Of a DNA stretch of 64,000 nucleotides, positions 35,305 to 44,395 are shown in pieces. A model generated the notes under the pieces. The model did not search any database. It was given only the letters and a program-made list of their open reading frames with translations, and was not told the origin of the DNA. This DNA is from Clostridium sp. (GTDB taxonomy: Bacteria; Bacillota; Clostridia; Lachnospirales; Lachnospiraceae). The stretch spans positions 62,001 through 126,000 of the forward strand of contig JAMOZY010000003.1 in the NCBI GenBank assembly GCA_023667695.1. The letters are read 5' to 3'. Each line of letters begins with the position of its first letter. Position 1 is the stretch's first letter. Both the position numbers and the translations under genes were made by a program.

Positions 35305-37545
35305 TTATCCCTGTTTTAATCCATGTGCCTGTTTCTTCGCTTCTATTTTCCGTCTTAACTTGCGATCCACCTGAATCCTGTTTCCGCCGTTTTCCCCCTC
35401 TTCCATACGGTTTTGCAGGATTCTTCCCGTATGATGCAGGAGAAGGAGCACACCGAGTCCTGTATACAGATTTCGATTGTGCCGAAGGTCAGACAGAAGC
35501 TGTTTGGCATACGGATTTCCATGCTCCGCCGCTGCATTTAAATATGCAATTGCCTGCTCGTAATCCCGCTCTGCCTCCCCTCCATACAGATAAATCTTTC
35601 CAAGCTGATATTCTGCATAGCTGTTGTTCTGTTTTGCTGCTCCAGTCAAATAGCGGATGGCACGCTCTATATCCCTGTCTGTTCCCTCTCCCCGATACAA
35701 CAGTTTCCCCATGACATACTGTGCGGCAGGAAATCCCCGGTCTGCCGACATGGTAAGAAGACGGATTGCCTGTTCTGTATTCTTTGGTAAAAATATTCCA
35801 TCCAGATATGCCTTCCCCAGCGTATAAGCGGCATACCTGTTCTGCTGATTGGCGGATGCCTGAAGCAATTTTACCGCCCTTCCCACATCCTGCTCCATAT
35901 CCGTGCCACGAAGCAATTGTCTGCCCAACAGATATTCCGCATAACTGTTGTTTTGCCCGATTGCCTTTTCCAGCCATCGGACTGCATTTTTCACATCCTT
36001 TTGTACATGCTCCCCTGTTAAAAACAGCTTTCCCAGCATATATTGTGCAACGGTATATCCCTGCTCCGCCGAAGCTGTCAGCCATCGGACTGCCTCCTGC
36101 GGGTCATACAGGGGAGATTCTTTGTCAAGAAACATTTTTGCAAATCCATACTGTGACCACCTGTTTCCCATTGCTGCCTCTGCCCGTATTGTCTCGTATA
36201 CGGATGTCAGTTCGGGTCTGCTCCCTGCCGCCTTTTTCTCTAACGGTTCTACACATTTTTCTTTCCCTGTGCTTCTTACAGCCTCCATATCATCCATGGT
36301 TCCCGTATTTTCTATAGCTTCCATCTCTTCCATGGTTTCCATGGTTTCCATGTTCTCCGCAATTTCCATGGCTTTCATGGTTTCCATATCCTTTATTTCC
36401 TCCGGCTCATCCATCCGCACAACAGTTTTTAATTGCATTGCCTCCCGTATTATCATGTTTTTGATTGACTTGAATTCGTTGTTCTCTGCTAATGGAATTC
36501 GTTTCGGCAGTTCCTGCGTATAGGTCTGTATCACTGCCTCCTGCTGCTCATACCACAGGTCATACAGGGTTTTTATCCGCTCATCCTTCTCCAGTTCCTC
36601 CACAATGGCGTCAACGATATCCTTTACATCTGCTTTCAGATAACCATAGATTTTTTTGCCGGATGTGTTGCTCAGTCTCTCATTTAACGTAAGAAGAAGT
36701 TTCTCCAACTGTGCATTGTCTCCATTGCCCTGTTTCAGGGCTTCCAATGTTTCCTCCATGATTTTCCGGCTGTTTTCTTTTACTTCGTTCCTATGCATGG
36801 TCTGTTTTTCATAAATACACAGCAAATCCTGTGCAAATATGTCTCTTGCAAAGGCAGAACGCAGGTTACTGACACCCTTGGGCGTCAGATAACCCTCATT
36901 TTCTATTACCGAATATGCAAGCAGATGGACATGTGGATGATGGGATTCATTATGAAAAGCGGCAAACCATCTGAGATTTTCCATTGGAACCTTTAAGTTG
37001 ACGGCAAGTGCCTCCGTCTGTGTCCGAAGCATATCCCGCCACCTGCTTCCGTTATTATATCCAAGCCGTTCCGCATCTTCTCTCCGCAGGGATATGATAA
37101 CCGTCCACACATTTCCACCATGTTTGTTCAAATCCTCCGATACCTTTGACAGATTTACTTCCACACCCTCGTCCGTGAACAAACCATGTGCACCGAAGCG
37201 TTCTGCCCGCGGACGTGTGGCAATATAATCCGCATAGGTTTTCTGAGCTATTATATCGCCGGCATTGTCCTCTAGTGCTCTTGTAATAAACTCGGATGCA
37301 TTTTCGATTGTGGACTGTTTCGTGTAATCCTCATATTCAAGCATCTGTCTGCTGTCAGGAAAATCCCGCAATATCTTTTCTATCAGTTTTTTCTGGGACA
37401 GGGTTGCCGCCGCATGTCTTTTGGAGTCATCAATTTTTTCCACACCCTCACGGGTTGCAATGTATTTTGCATAACCGCCCCGATTTCTTTTGCCTCCCCT
37501 GTCACAAGGTTTCAGATATTTGAACTTGGTAACCAGCTTCGCCAT
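35305..37545 (-). CDS. MobP-type relaxase with Sel1-repeat tail
   Basis: A 746-residue protein. The N-terminal relaxase domain (1-300) has a Tyr-rich start (GGYAKYIATREGVEKI) and the HUH-type motif HNESHHPHVHLLAYS near 205, as in MobP3-like relaxases. A Met/Glu-rich low-complexity linker at about 385-430 repeats M-E-T-M-E units. Residues 450-690 contain about seven Sel1-like repeats of 36 residues (YGFAKMFLD, YMLGKLFLTGEHV, YLLGRQLLRGTDM, YTLGKAYLDGIFL, YVMGKLLYRGEGT, YQLGKIYLYGGEA). It nicks oriT and pilots the strand. The solenoid probably mediates protein contacts in the relaxosome. RBS GGGGAGGAG. Confidence 0.92.
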   Translation of the reverse strand: MAKLVTKFKYLKPCDRGGKRNRGGYAKYIATREGVEKIDDSKRHAAATLSQKKLIEKILRDFPDSRQMLEYEDYTKQSTIENASEFITRALEDNAGDIIAQKTYADYIATRPRAERFGAHGLFTDEGVEVNLSKVSEDLNKHGGNVWTVIISLRREDAERLGYNNGSRWRDMLRTQTEALAVNLKVPMENLRWFAAFHNESHHPHVHLLAYSVIENEGYLTPKGVSNLRSAFARDIFAQDLLCIYEKQTMHRNEVKENSRKIMEETLEALKQGNGDNAQLEKLLLTLNERLSNTSGKKIYGYLKADVKDIVDAIVEELEKDERIKTLYDLWYEQQEAVIQTYTQELPKRIPLAENNEFKSIKNMIIREAMQLKTVVRMDEPEEIKDMETMKAMEIAENMETMETMEEMEAIENTGTMDDMEAVRSTGKEKCVEPLEKKAAGSRPELTSVYETIRAEAAMGNRWSQYGFAKMFLDKESPLYDPQEAVRWLTASAEQGYTVAQYMLGKLFLTGEHVQKDVKNAVRWLEKAIGQNNSYAEYLLGRQLLRGTDMEQDVGRAVKLLQASANQQNRYAAYTLGKAYLDGIFLPKNTEQAIRLLTMSADRGFPAAQYVMGKLLYRGEGTDRDIERAIRYLTGAAKQNNSYAEYQLGKIYLYGGEAERDYEQAIAYLNAAAEHGNPYAKQLLSDLRHNRNLYTGLGVLLLLHHTGRILQNRMEEGENGGNRIQVDRKLRRKIEAKKQAHGLKQG

Positions 37546-37614
37546 CTTCTCCTCCCCTCCTGCTTATTTTCTTAAGCGAAACCTGCCCTGAGATGTCCGT
37601 GCGTCTGCTTGTCT

Positions 37615-38049
37615 TTAACCGTTCTGCCAGTCTGCTGCATCGTTAAAGTTGAAAGAACCATTAAGCCGTTTCACTTCTTTGATGCATTCTCCCCGCAGTC
37701 GCTCCAGTGAGATTCTGTCAATTTCCTGCGATGCAGCAACCACATTCATGGTAACGGCAAGCTCTACCGACAGCTTGAACAGCATCCTGCTAATTCGGTT
37801 ATCGCTTTCTGCCACAATGCTCTTTAGTGTGGATACGATAATCGGAGAAAGATAGTCTTTGTTCTTTTCTGAGGAAAGATATCCGACATAGAATAGAACC
37901 GCTTTTTCAATAAATTCACTTTGGGAATTGCAGTTGTCTTCCTTGTACAGCTCCCTCACTTTATCGAGAGTCGACTCCCGAACCCATAGGGCAAATTTTC
38001 GCTTGGGTTCCTTGCGGTTGGAAATTTCCTGATTGCTGTTCTCTAACAT
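37615..38049 (-). CDS. MobC-like relaxosome accessory protein
   Basis: The product is 144 residues from the ATG at 38049 (GGGAGGAAGTAT upstream); a longer frame to 38136 is unlikely. Residues 22-60 (KFALWVRESTLDKVRELYKEDNCNSQSEFIEKAVLFYVGYL) have the ribbon-helix-helix pattern common to relaxosome DNA-binding proteins. A long helical C-terminal part follows, with RISLERLRGECIKEVKRLNG. It lies 69 bases upstream of the relaxase, where MobC-type genes are expected, and probably binds oriT near itself. Confidence 0.75.
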   Translation of the reverse strand: MLENSNQEISNRKEPKRKFALWVRESTLDKVRELYKEDNCNSQSEFIEKAVLFYVGYLSSEKNKDYLSPIIVSTLKSIVAESDNRISRMLFKLSVELAVTMNVVAASQEIDRISLERLRGECIKEVKRLNGSFNFNDAADWQNG

Positions 38050-38143
38050 ATACTTCCTCCCTTCGTTTACTTTTGCAACAATCACATGTTGACACAATCT
38101 CATAATCTTACTTTTATTATCATCTACTCCAGTCAAAACAAAA

Positions 38144-38170
38144 CCCCCATTTTCGTATTGAAAAACGGGG
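38144..38170 (-). terminator. Terminator upstream of the mobilisation operon
   Basis: On the minus strand CCCCGTTTTTC and GAAAATGGGG pair around ATACG, followed by a T-rich run (GTTTTGTTTT). It would insulate the mobC/relaxase unit from the Fic-like gene upstream. The rest of 38171-38395 is AT-rich with no gene. Confidence 0.6.
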
Positions 38171-38395
38171 ATATATATCTGAAGTTGTTTACTTTTTCAT
38201 TAATTACAAATGCAATTCCAAGTATAAACTTCGAGTCTATTTAATTTTTCGAAATCATCCTGTTTTTGTTTATATTCAAAATAATGCATAAATTTTGCAA
38301 CTATGCATACTTAGCTTTCATATCAATACACTACCGTTCTATACATTTAAATCTGTAAATACAAAATCACGAATCAATAAAACACATCTTTCTTA

Positions 38396-38497
38396 TGTCA
38401 CTTCCTTGTCACCCTGTCATTCATCAAAAACACTATAATTAGCAGTTTTTCTATTTTTCACATAGGAAGTGACATTTTCGCTGTCACTTCCTTGTCA
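38396..38497. repeat. TGTCACTTCCTTGTCA direct repeats with a hairpin, candidate oriT or operator
   Basis: A 16-base sequence TGTCACTTCCTTGTCA occurs twice in direct orientation (38396-38411 and 38482-38497). An inverted copy of its core (AGGAAGTGAC, 38464-38473) pairs with GTCACTTCCT at 38483-38492 around a nine-base loop. The block lies between the Fic-like gene and the MobC-like gene and lacks a U-run. Repeated half sites plus a hairpin beside mob genes fit an oriT or a regulator-binding region. The choice is open. Confidence 0.45.
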
Positions 38498-38513
38498 TCT
38501 CATTACCATCCAC

Positions 38514-39452
38514 CTAAAACCTTTTCCAGCAGTGTTCCCGCATAAAATTGCTGATTACTTCTATCGCTTCACCTTCATAAAAATCTACCAGAAGCTTTTT
38601 AAATTCCGGTACATCCTTTTCGGGAATAACAATAAATCCTTCTCCATGTGCAATCAGATAGTGGTTTGCAAAAATTACCGATGCCCTTTTGTTTCCGTCC
38701 GTAAATACCTGCGTCTTCATGCAATACAGACACAGCTCAATCGCTATATCTACCGCTTCCTTTTCCTGCGAACGGATTTTATCAATCTGTTCCACAACAA
38801 CGGATTCTATCGGAATCGGCGGAACATAAGTACTTCCTCCGATTGTCACGGGAATGCCTCTGATACGTCCTCCATCATAGAAAAAGCCTTCATTTACTAG
38901 CTTTGCAATATGACACAGCATATAATAGTTTGTTTCACTTTGAATCACATCCCGGTCCAGTATGAATTCCCATGCATGCTTTAAATTTAATATCTTTTGC
39001 ACATCTGTGGCTGAAACCCCGTTTACCTTTCCATTCTCAATAATATCCTCTGTCTGTGGAAATGAAGTAGCCACGCCCTCCAAAACTGCCTGGTCATAGA
39101 TATTCGTTTTCATGTTTGCCCTCGCAAAATCAAGGTTCTGCAGCACCCTTGCCGAAAGCTCCTTATCCTCATATCCAAGTGCAGTCAGCTCTCTCGTAAC
39201 CTTCCGAATGGCTTTATTTAATTCCCTTGCTTCCTTTGCATTTCGCAGGAGCATTTGATACAACTCATCCGTATATACGTCCACATACGTGGATTTCAGT
39301 TTTCCTGCTACTCTTTTCCGAATATATAAATACTTAGAACCATTTTTCTCTTTTATCTCAGGATTGCCATCATAGGGTATCAGATTTAACCTTGCCTGAT
39401 AATCTGCCCTTTGCTGTAACAATTCCTGAATTTCTGAATAATTTGCACCCAC
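38514..39452 (-). CDS. Fic-domain protein with degenerate active site
   Basis: A 312-residue protein from a GTG start with AAGGAAG at 5-6 bases. N-terminal residues 1-90 are helical. The Fic fold covers about 100-300. The active-site loop reads MKTQVFTDGNKRASVIFANHYLI (near 237-260), where active Fic enzymes have HPFxDGNGRxxR. The Gly of GNGR is Lys and the catalytic His position is Gln. The loop Asp, Gly, Asn and Arg remain. It may therefore bind nucleotide without AMP transfer, or use another reaction. It precedes the mobilisation operon on the same strand but is insulated by a terminator. Confidence 0.78.
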   Translation of the reverse strand: MGANYSEIQELLQQRADYQARLNLIPYDGNPEIKEKNGSKYLYIRKRVAGKLKSTYVDVYTDELYQMLLRNAKEARELNKAIRKVTRELTALGYEDKELSARVLQNLDFARANMKTNIYDQAVLEGVATSFPQTEDIIENGKVNGVSATDVQKILNLKHAWEFILDRDVIQSETNYYMLCHIAKLVNEGFFYDGGRIRGIPVTIGGSTYVPPIPIESVVVEQIDKIRSQEKEAVDIAIELCLYCMKTQVFTDGNKRASVIFANHYLIAHGEGFIVIPEKDVPEFKKLLVDFYEGEAIEVISNFMREHCWKRF

Positions 39453-39979
39453 AGTACTTCCTTCTTTCTTTAGGGAACTTTTTGTGTGTATTATATGTCA
39501 AATGTTCCCTATATAGCAACTGTTTTTTATAGAATTTGCAATTATATTCGCTTATTCCCTGCCGCAACCCACAATTTTCTTTTCCACAGCCTGACTTTAC
39601 CGACATTTCAACCCACACTTCATGCTCCTGTCTCTCATAATTGACCCACAGCCCTTAGAAATTTCAAGCTGCCCACAACGCCCCAAACGGTCGGCGTTGC
39701 CGTCCGAAGTAAAGCGAGTCGGGGTGTATCTGCAACCCCGACTCTTTCTCCTGCTTGATTTTCGACCCTATATCTATTACCCGAAAACTGTTTAATTTAT
39801 TTACTCTCTCCTTACCATTTTACATTATTTCTACTCCTGTTCTTTCTATATATGGCCACATACAATATTAATGTGTTCACCCCCATTTACTACACATACC
39901 TCTAATGCTTCGAAATATTTCCTTTGTATTTAACATTTAATCAATTAGATAATTTCGCTATTTACATGACATCAAACAA
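39453..39979. other. Gene-free interval with two GC-rich hairpins
   Basis: A 527-base interval between a TIR gene and the Fic-like gene. It contains GAGTCGGGGT (39716-39725) pairing with ACCCCGACTC (39735-39744) and a neighbouring AACGCC/GGCGTT stem (39678-39698), both GC-rich in AT-rich surroundings. The first could terminate transcripts from the right; the pair also resembles transfer-origin structure. No gene is supported. Confidence 0.45.
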
Positions 39980-41143
39980 TCAATGAAGTCCAACGCTATA
40001 AGACAATAAATCCAATATTCTTTTATTTTGAATAAGCTGTACATTGTCATGAGTTATAATTTCATCACTCAAAAAGAAATAGAATCTTATAGCAATATCT
40101 TTCACAATTGAATTATCCAAATCAATTATATATAACCCAAATAAATCGTATACGGAATGTCCACCAATATGCTCATCTATTAGTTCCGTTTCAATACAAG
40201 CCGAAAAATGATCATGACATTCCTCCGGTGCAGGATCTAAAAAAACATCTAACGTGACATATTTAGAATCGTTATACTTTTTTTGATCGTAATAATCATA
40301 ATTAAGAATCTTTTTCGCCATATCTAATAACTCTAAATAAGTAGTTATCCCAAGATAAATTTGTAATCCTTCGTCTTTAAGAAAAAAATCAATAGCTTTT
40401 TGCTTTAATAAACTTTCTTTTTCATAATTCCTTAATTCTCTCATATATGTATGATATGCAACCTCATCTCCTATAGCCAAATCTTGTTGTTGCATCTTTG
40501 TATTTATCTTATCTAAATGATTCTTTATTGGTATTTGTCGTTTATCATTTATTATGACATTAAAATTACTTTTGTAAGTGCTATAATACCATTCTCTTAA
40601 TTTATTCTTAGTTAATATTGAAATTTCATTTATTTTATTATCTTCTTCCAAATCAAAAATAAACTGGACTTCAGTACTGTTTTCTGTTTCTTTGTCAAAA
40701 TTACTATCATTTTTGCTTAGGGGAAATTTTACCTTCTTTCGTGGATTATTGGTATATCCGACCCCATTAAGCAATTTTTTAATAGAAGCCTCCTCATCTT
40801 GCCCAAATAAGTCAATATATATAATACTAGATAACAAACCTTTTGGTTTTACATCTGTAACACGTATAGGTATAATTTCTGTCCTCTCACCTGTTGGATC
40901 ACAATTAAATATTGAGGCCCATTCTGCTTGACAATATTCTGAATCTAAATAGGACTGTGATAATATCAAAATTGTCCTTGCACAAGATAAAATTGCATTT
41001 TGCATTTCCAAAACAAAGTTATTTCCTGGTTTAAAATCCCATGCCTGAATTATTGTTGTGTATCCATATTCTTCCAGCGTACCCGCAACCCATTTTGCCC
41101 ACTGTCCATCTGCTTTGTTATAGCTGATGAAAAAATCCTTCAT
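39980..41143 (-). CDS. TIR-domain protein
   Basis: The 387-residue cytoplasmic protein has an N-terminal TIR domain (residues 1-130): KDFFISYNKADGQWAKWVAGTLEEYGYT, AWDFKPG, then ILILSQSYLDSEYCQAEW with the Glu that serves as the NAD-cleaving residue in bacterial TIR enzymes. Residues 150-387 form a helical domain that I do not recognise, with a Cys-His-rich patch (PAPEECHDHFSAC) near 310. TIR proteins in this setting usually act in anti-phage defence by depleting NAD. It is a single, AT-rich gene inserted within the conjugation region, with no partner visible. Start has AAAGGAT. Confidence 0.8.
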   Translation of the reverse strand: MKDFFISYNKADGQWAKWVAGTLEEYGYTTIIQAWDFKPGNNFVLEMQNAILSCARTILILSQSYLDSEYCQAEWASIFNCDPTGERTEIIPIRVTDVKPKGLLSSIIYIDLFGQDEEASIKKLLNGVGYTNNPRKKVKFPLSKNDSNFDKETENSTEVQFIFDLEEDNKINEISILTKNKLREWYYSTYKSNFNVIINDKRQIPIKNHLDKINTKMQQQDLAIGDEVAYHTYMRELRNYEKESLLKQKAIDFFLKDEGLQIYLGITTYLELLDMAKKILNYDYYDQKKYNDSKYVTLDVFLDPAPEECHDHFSACIETELIDEHIGGHSVYDLFGLYIIDLDNSIVKDIAIRFYFFLSDEIITHDNVQLIQNKRILDLLSYSVGLH

Positions 41144-41227
41144 AACTCATCATCCTTTCCTCATAAACTTAATTTTTGGGAAATAATTATTTTATCACTT
41201 AACTACATACACAAAACACATCAAAAT

Positions 41228-41371
41228 TCACAAACATTGACTCCAACCTATCAATCTGACACCCACATCGCCAAGTATAATCAAAATATCTTCCCGACTG
41301 GTTTCAAACCGTCTGCAAAAATTCTCTATACGTTCAAATTGTCCATGTGTATCTCCCGTTATATAAATCAT
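41228..41371 (-). pseudogene. N-terminal fragment of a metallophosphoesterase
   Basis: The minus strand from ATG 41371 encodes MIYITGDTHGQFERIENFC and then EDILIILGDVGV, the first two metal-binding motifs (GD-HG and GD) of calcineurin-like phosphoesterases. It stops after 47 codons and the remaining motifs are missing. A GAATACCCG/CGGGTATTC hairpin (41384-41409) precedes it. The rest of the interval 41144-41492 holds nothing else I can support. Confidence 0.6.
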
Positions 41372-41492
41372 ATCTTTCCTTCCGAATACCCGCCATTCGA
41401 CGGGTATTCCATTATATTACAGCTTTCATTTCTAAACAAATATTCTGCTTATAACAGCTTTTAAGTCATCTTATCATGGACCTGGCTGATAT

Positions 41493-42542
41493 TCAATCTT
41501 CAACCTCTCCCGCATTATCACCTTCTGACCCTTCCTCCCCATAGGTGATATACGGTACCTTCAGCCAGTGTGTCCATCTGCTCCCTGCCAACTGTGTCCG
41601 CACCACGCCATACCTTGTTCCCATCGCTTCCACCACTTCTCCGTTGCCGATATAGATGCCGATATGCCCCTCATGCCATACCGCAAGCCCCGGTATCTCA
41701 GGCATCGTATCCATGGTTCCTTTTTCCACGGCATTTTCATACATGGCATCCGCTCCGATATCCGGCATACCGTTTGTCCCGTATTCCACCTGTCTTGTTT
41801 CCGTATTCAGCCATCCGTATCCCTTTATCAGTCCCACACAGTCCGCTGTTCTTTTGCCATACCAGTTGGCACTGATAAAGTCCGCATAACCGCCTACTTC
41901 TTCCGGATACTGTTCCTTTTTGTAATCAAACAGCCTTCCATCCAGCACCTCACCGTAAGTTCCCCATACATAACCCCAGCCGGACTGTTCCGCATGCACT
42001 GCCCATTTTGCCAGGTCAATATTGTTTTTTACGGAAGGAGACGCATAATCAGAAATGTCAATATACGTCATTCGTATTCCGTCCATTACTTTTGTAAACA
42101 TTTCTGCCGATATGTCCGTTCCGAATGTTGCATTGACATTTGCAATCAACTCCGCATCGGACTGTCCGTTGGCAAAGCATCCGACCAGCTTTTCCAAAAA
42201 GCCGTCTTCCTCCGCCGCATCATATAACGACATAAAATAAAGCATCTGTGCCTCATCCGCCCGTTCTGCCGTAAAACCCGCATTCAGTATAGCTGTTTTT
42301 ATCTGCCCCGCCATATCCTCCATGCGCTGCATTTCCTCTCCGCACGCAATCTCTATCTTATCCTTCAGGCTCTGTGTCTCCATATTCAGCTCACCCGTAA
42401 ACATGGCAAGCAGTACCGCTATCGGCGTGACAATAACGATGATAATACCAAGCATGATTCCACAGACTGTCTTTAATGCCTTTTTATTACCCAGCAAGGC
42501 AACGGCTATCTTTTTCAGTGCCGCCGCCACGGTAGCGCTCAT
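41493..42542 (-). CDS. NlpC/P60 peptidoglycan hydrolase of the conjugation machinery
   Basis: The 349-residue protein has an N-terminal hydrophobic segment (about 20-50, GIMLGIIIVIVTPIAVLLAMF) and a helical stalk. The C-terminal NlpC/P60-like domain (about 215-340) has the catalytic Cys in GKRTADCVGLIKGYGW and the His in WHEGHIGIYIGNGEVVEA. It would cut peptidoglycan peptides to let the transfer channel through, the job of VirB1/TrsG-type proteins. The start overlaps the VirB4-like gene by 4 bases. C-terminal residues are acidic. Confidence 0.88.
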   Translation of the reverse strand: MSATVAAALKKIAVALLGNKKALKTVCGIMLGIIIVIVTPIAVLLAMFTGELNMETQSLKDKIEIACGEEMQRMEDMAGQIKTAILNAGFTAERADEAQMLYFMSLYDAAEEDGFLEKLVGCFANGQSDAELIANVNATFGTDISAEMFTKVMDGIRMTYIDISDYASPSVKNNIDLAKWAVHAEQSGWGYVWGTYGEVLDGRLFDYKKEQYPEEVGGYADFISANWYGKRTADCVGLIKGYGWLNTETRQVEYGTNGMPDIGADAMYENAVEKGTMDTMPEIPGLAVWHEGHIGIYIGNGEVVEAMGTRYGVVRTQLAGSRWTHWLKVPYITYGEEGSEGDNAGEVED

Positions 42543-44371
42543 CGCCCACCTGCCTTCCCAAACAGCTCCGATTTATATTCCGGTGCAATAACCTGCAGCA
42601 AATATCTCTCATTTCCGCACCGGTACAGACAGGTTCCCCTTTCCGGATAACGGATACGCTCAAACTCGGAAGCCTCAACCTGCAATGCATCCATAAAGTC
42701 CTTCGGATTAATTTGCCCCGCATTAAACAGGAACTGATGCGTCGGAATGGAAAACAACGGTTTTGTATATTCCCGAATGGAAGGAATCAGGAAATCCTCT
42801 ATATTCTGGCTCGCCAGAATAATTGAAGAATCTTTTTTCCGCACACGCTTCATGGCATTCCTGATATACTCAATGGCTGTCATGTTTGTCAGGAACAAAT
42901 ACAGTTCATCAATGGATGCCGCCGTATTTCCTTTCCCCAGAAGTTCATTGGACATATAAGACAGGATATTAAACAGCATGGCATCCTTAAGCCTCTTATT
43001 GGTATCCATCAGTCCTTTTACCCCAAAGCATAAAAACTTATCATCGTTAATGTTTGTGTGTCCATTGAAATATCTGCTCTCCGCCCCTACGCACATGGAA
43101 TGAATGCCAAGACATACTTCCTGCAGCATATTCTCCGTATACAAATATTTACGTGCGTGGTCGTAGGTCATGAATTCTTCCTCACACAGTTTATAAAAAT
43201 CCTCCATAATCGGAAAATCTGTCGGCTGCTTCACAGTGTAATCCGTGCTGTCCGTAATGCCGAATCTTGCATAGAGTTTCATAAGCAGTATTTCTATCGT
43301 GTCAAGCTGTGCATCTGTAAAATCCTTATACGCACGAAAGAAATCTTTTAGAAACGCTATATGCTGGCTGAGCCTCGTCACTTTCCGGAACGCTTCCGGA
43401 GTTCCTGCATCAATATCCCCGGTACCGTCTGTCCATGCCTTAGGTTCCAGAGGATTAATCGTGTATGCTCCGGACATAAAATCGATATAGCATCCGCCCA
43501 ATGCTTCCGTCAATTCTTCATATTCCGCCTCTGGGTCCAGACATATAACCGTCTTTCCCGACTCCCTGATATTCGTTAAAATGAGCTTCAGCAAATGGCT
43601 TTTTCCCTGCCCGGAATTGCCAAGTATGATTACGTTGCTTGTGGTCTTATCCTCACTCCTGCGGTCAAAGTCCACAAGAATGTTTGTGCCGAATTTATCC
43701 CTGCCGATATAAATACCATTGGGATCTGTTTTCCCCGAAAAATTAAACGGATACAGGTTTGCCGCCGAGCTTGCAGGCAGCACCCGTTCATACTGTGTTC
43801 CAAATTGATTTGCACCCACGGGCAGAACGGACAAAAATCCTTCTTTCTGCCGTAAGGTCAGCCTGTCCACGGAAATTTTGGAACGGGTCAGTTCCATTGC
43901 CACCTCACTCTGTATCTCTTTCAATGCTTCCATGTTTCCTGCCTTTAATTCGATGAATACGGAACAATGAAGCAATGGTTCTTTGTTTTTTCTGAGATTT
44001 GCCATCAGCTCAACTACATCCTGAAGATTTCCCTCAGCTTCTATCGTCTCATTCACATCAGTTCCGCCGGACATCATGCGGTTCTTTCTTGCGGCATTCT
44101 GCATGATTTTCCGCTGCTCCATCGGTTCCACCATTCTGTGATATATCCTAAGCGTGACTCCGTTTCTGTCGGCAAGCTGTGATAAAATTGCCTGTTCTTC
44201 CGTGGATGGCGGATATTCCCTGACTGCCCATACACACCTGTAACTGTCGCCGACAATATAATGGTCGGTAAAGAAACGAACGGCACCGGGCAAAATACAG
44301 TCAAAAAAATCTTTGGTACGAATTTCCTCCTGTTCCTCCAATGTCATAACCCTTGGCTTTCTTTTTAACAT
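42539..44371 (-). CDS. VirB4/TraE-type conjugation ATPase
   Basis: The product is 610 residues from the ATG at 44371 (MLKRKP), 9 bases after GGAGG; an ATG six bases earlier is too close. Walker A is NVIILGNSGQGKSHLLK near 250. Walker B-like AASIDELYLFLTN is near 470, followed by SSIILASQNIEDFL. The N-terminal half is the VirB4 channel-binding region. It energises the type IV secretion channel. Immediately downstream comes the NlpC/P60 hydrolase and upstream the small TrsD/TcpE-like gene. Confidence 0.92.
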   Translation of the reverse strand: MLKRKPRVMTLEEQEEIRTKDFFDCILPGAVRFFTDHYIVGDSYRCVWAVREYPPSTEEQAILSQLADRNGVTLRIYHRMVEPMEQRKIMQNAARKNRMMSGGTDVNETIEAEGNLQDVVELMANLRKNKEPLLHCSVFIELKAGNMEALKEIQSEVAMELTRSKISVDRLTLRQKEGFLSVLPVGANQFGTQYERVLPASSAANLYPFNFSGKTDPNGIYIGRDKFGTNILVDFDRRSEDKTTSNVIILGNSGQGKSHLLKLILTNIRESGKTVICLDPEAEYEELTEALGGCYIDFMSGAYTINPLEPKAWTDGTGDIDAGTPEAFRKVTRLSQHIAFLKDFFRAYKDFTDAQLDTIEILLMKLYARFGITDSTDYTVKQPTDFPIMEDFYKLCEEEFMTYDHARKYLYTENMLQEVCLGIHSMCVGAESRYFNGHTNINDDKFLCFGVKGLMDTNKRLKDAMLFNILSYMSNELLGKGNTAASIDELYLFLTNMTAIEYIRNAMKRVRKKDSSIILASQNIEDFLIPSIREYTKPLFSIPTHQFLFNAGQINPKDFMDALQVEASEFERIRYPERGTCLYRCGNERYLLQVIAPEYKSELFGKAGGR

Positions 44372-44395
44372 TTGCATTCTCCTCCGTTATCCTGC

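Noticed and set aside
36300-36380. Short tandem repeat rich in CCATGG-like units
   Set aside because: It is the Met/Glu-rich coding linker of the relaxase on the minus strand, not an independent DNA repeat or CRISPR array.
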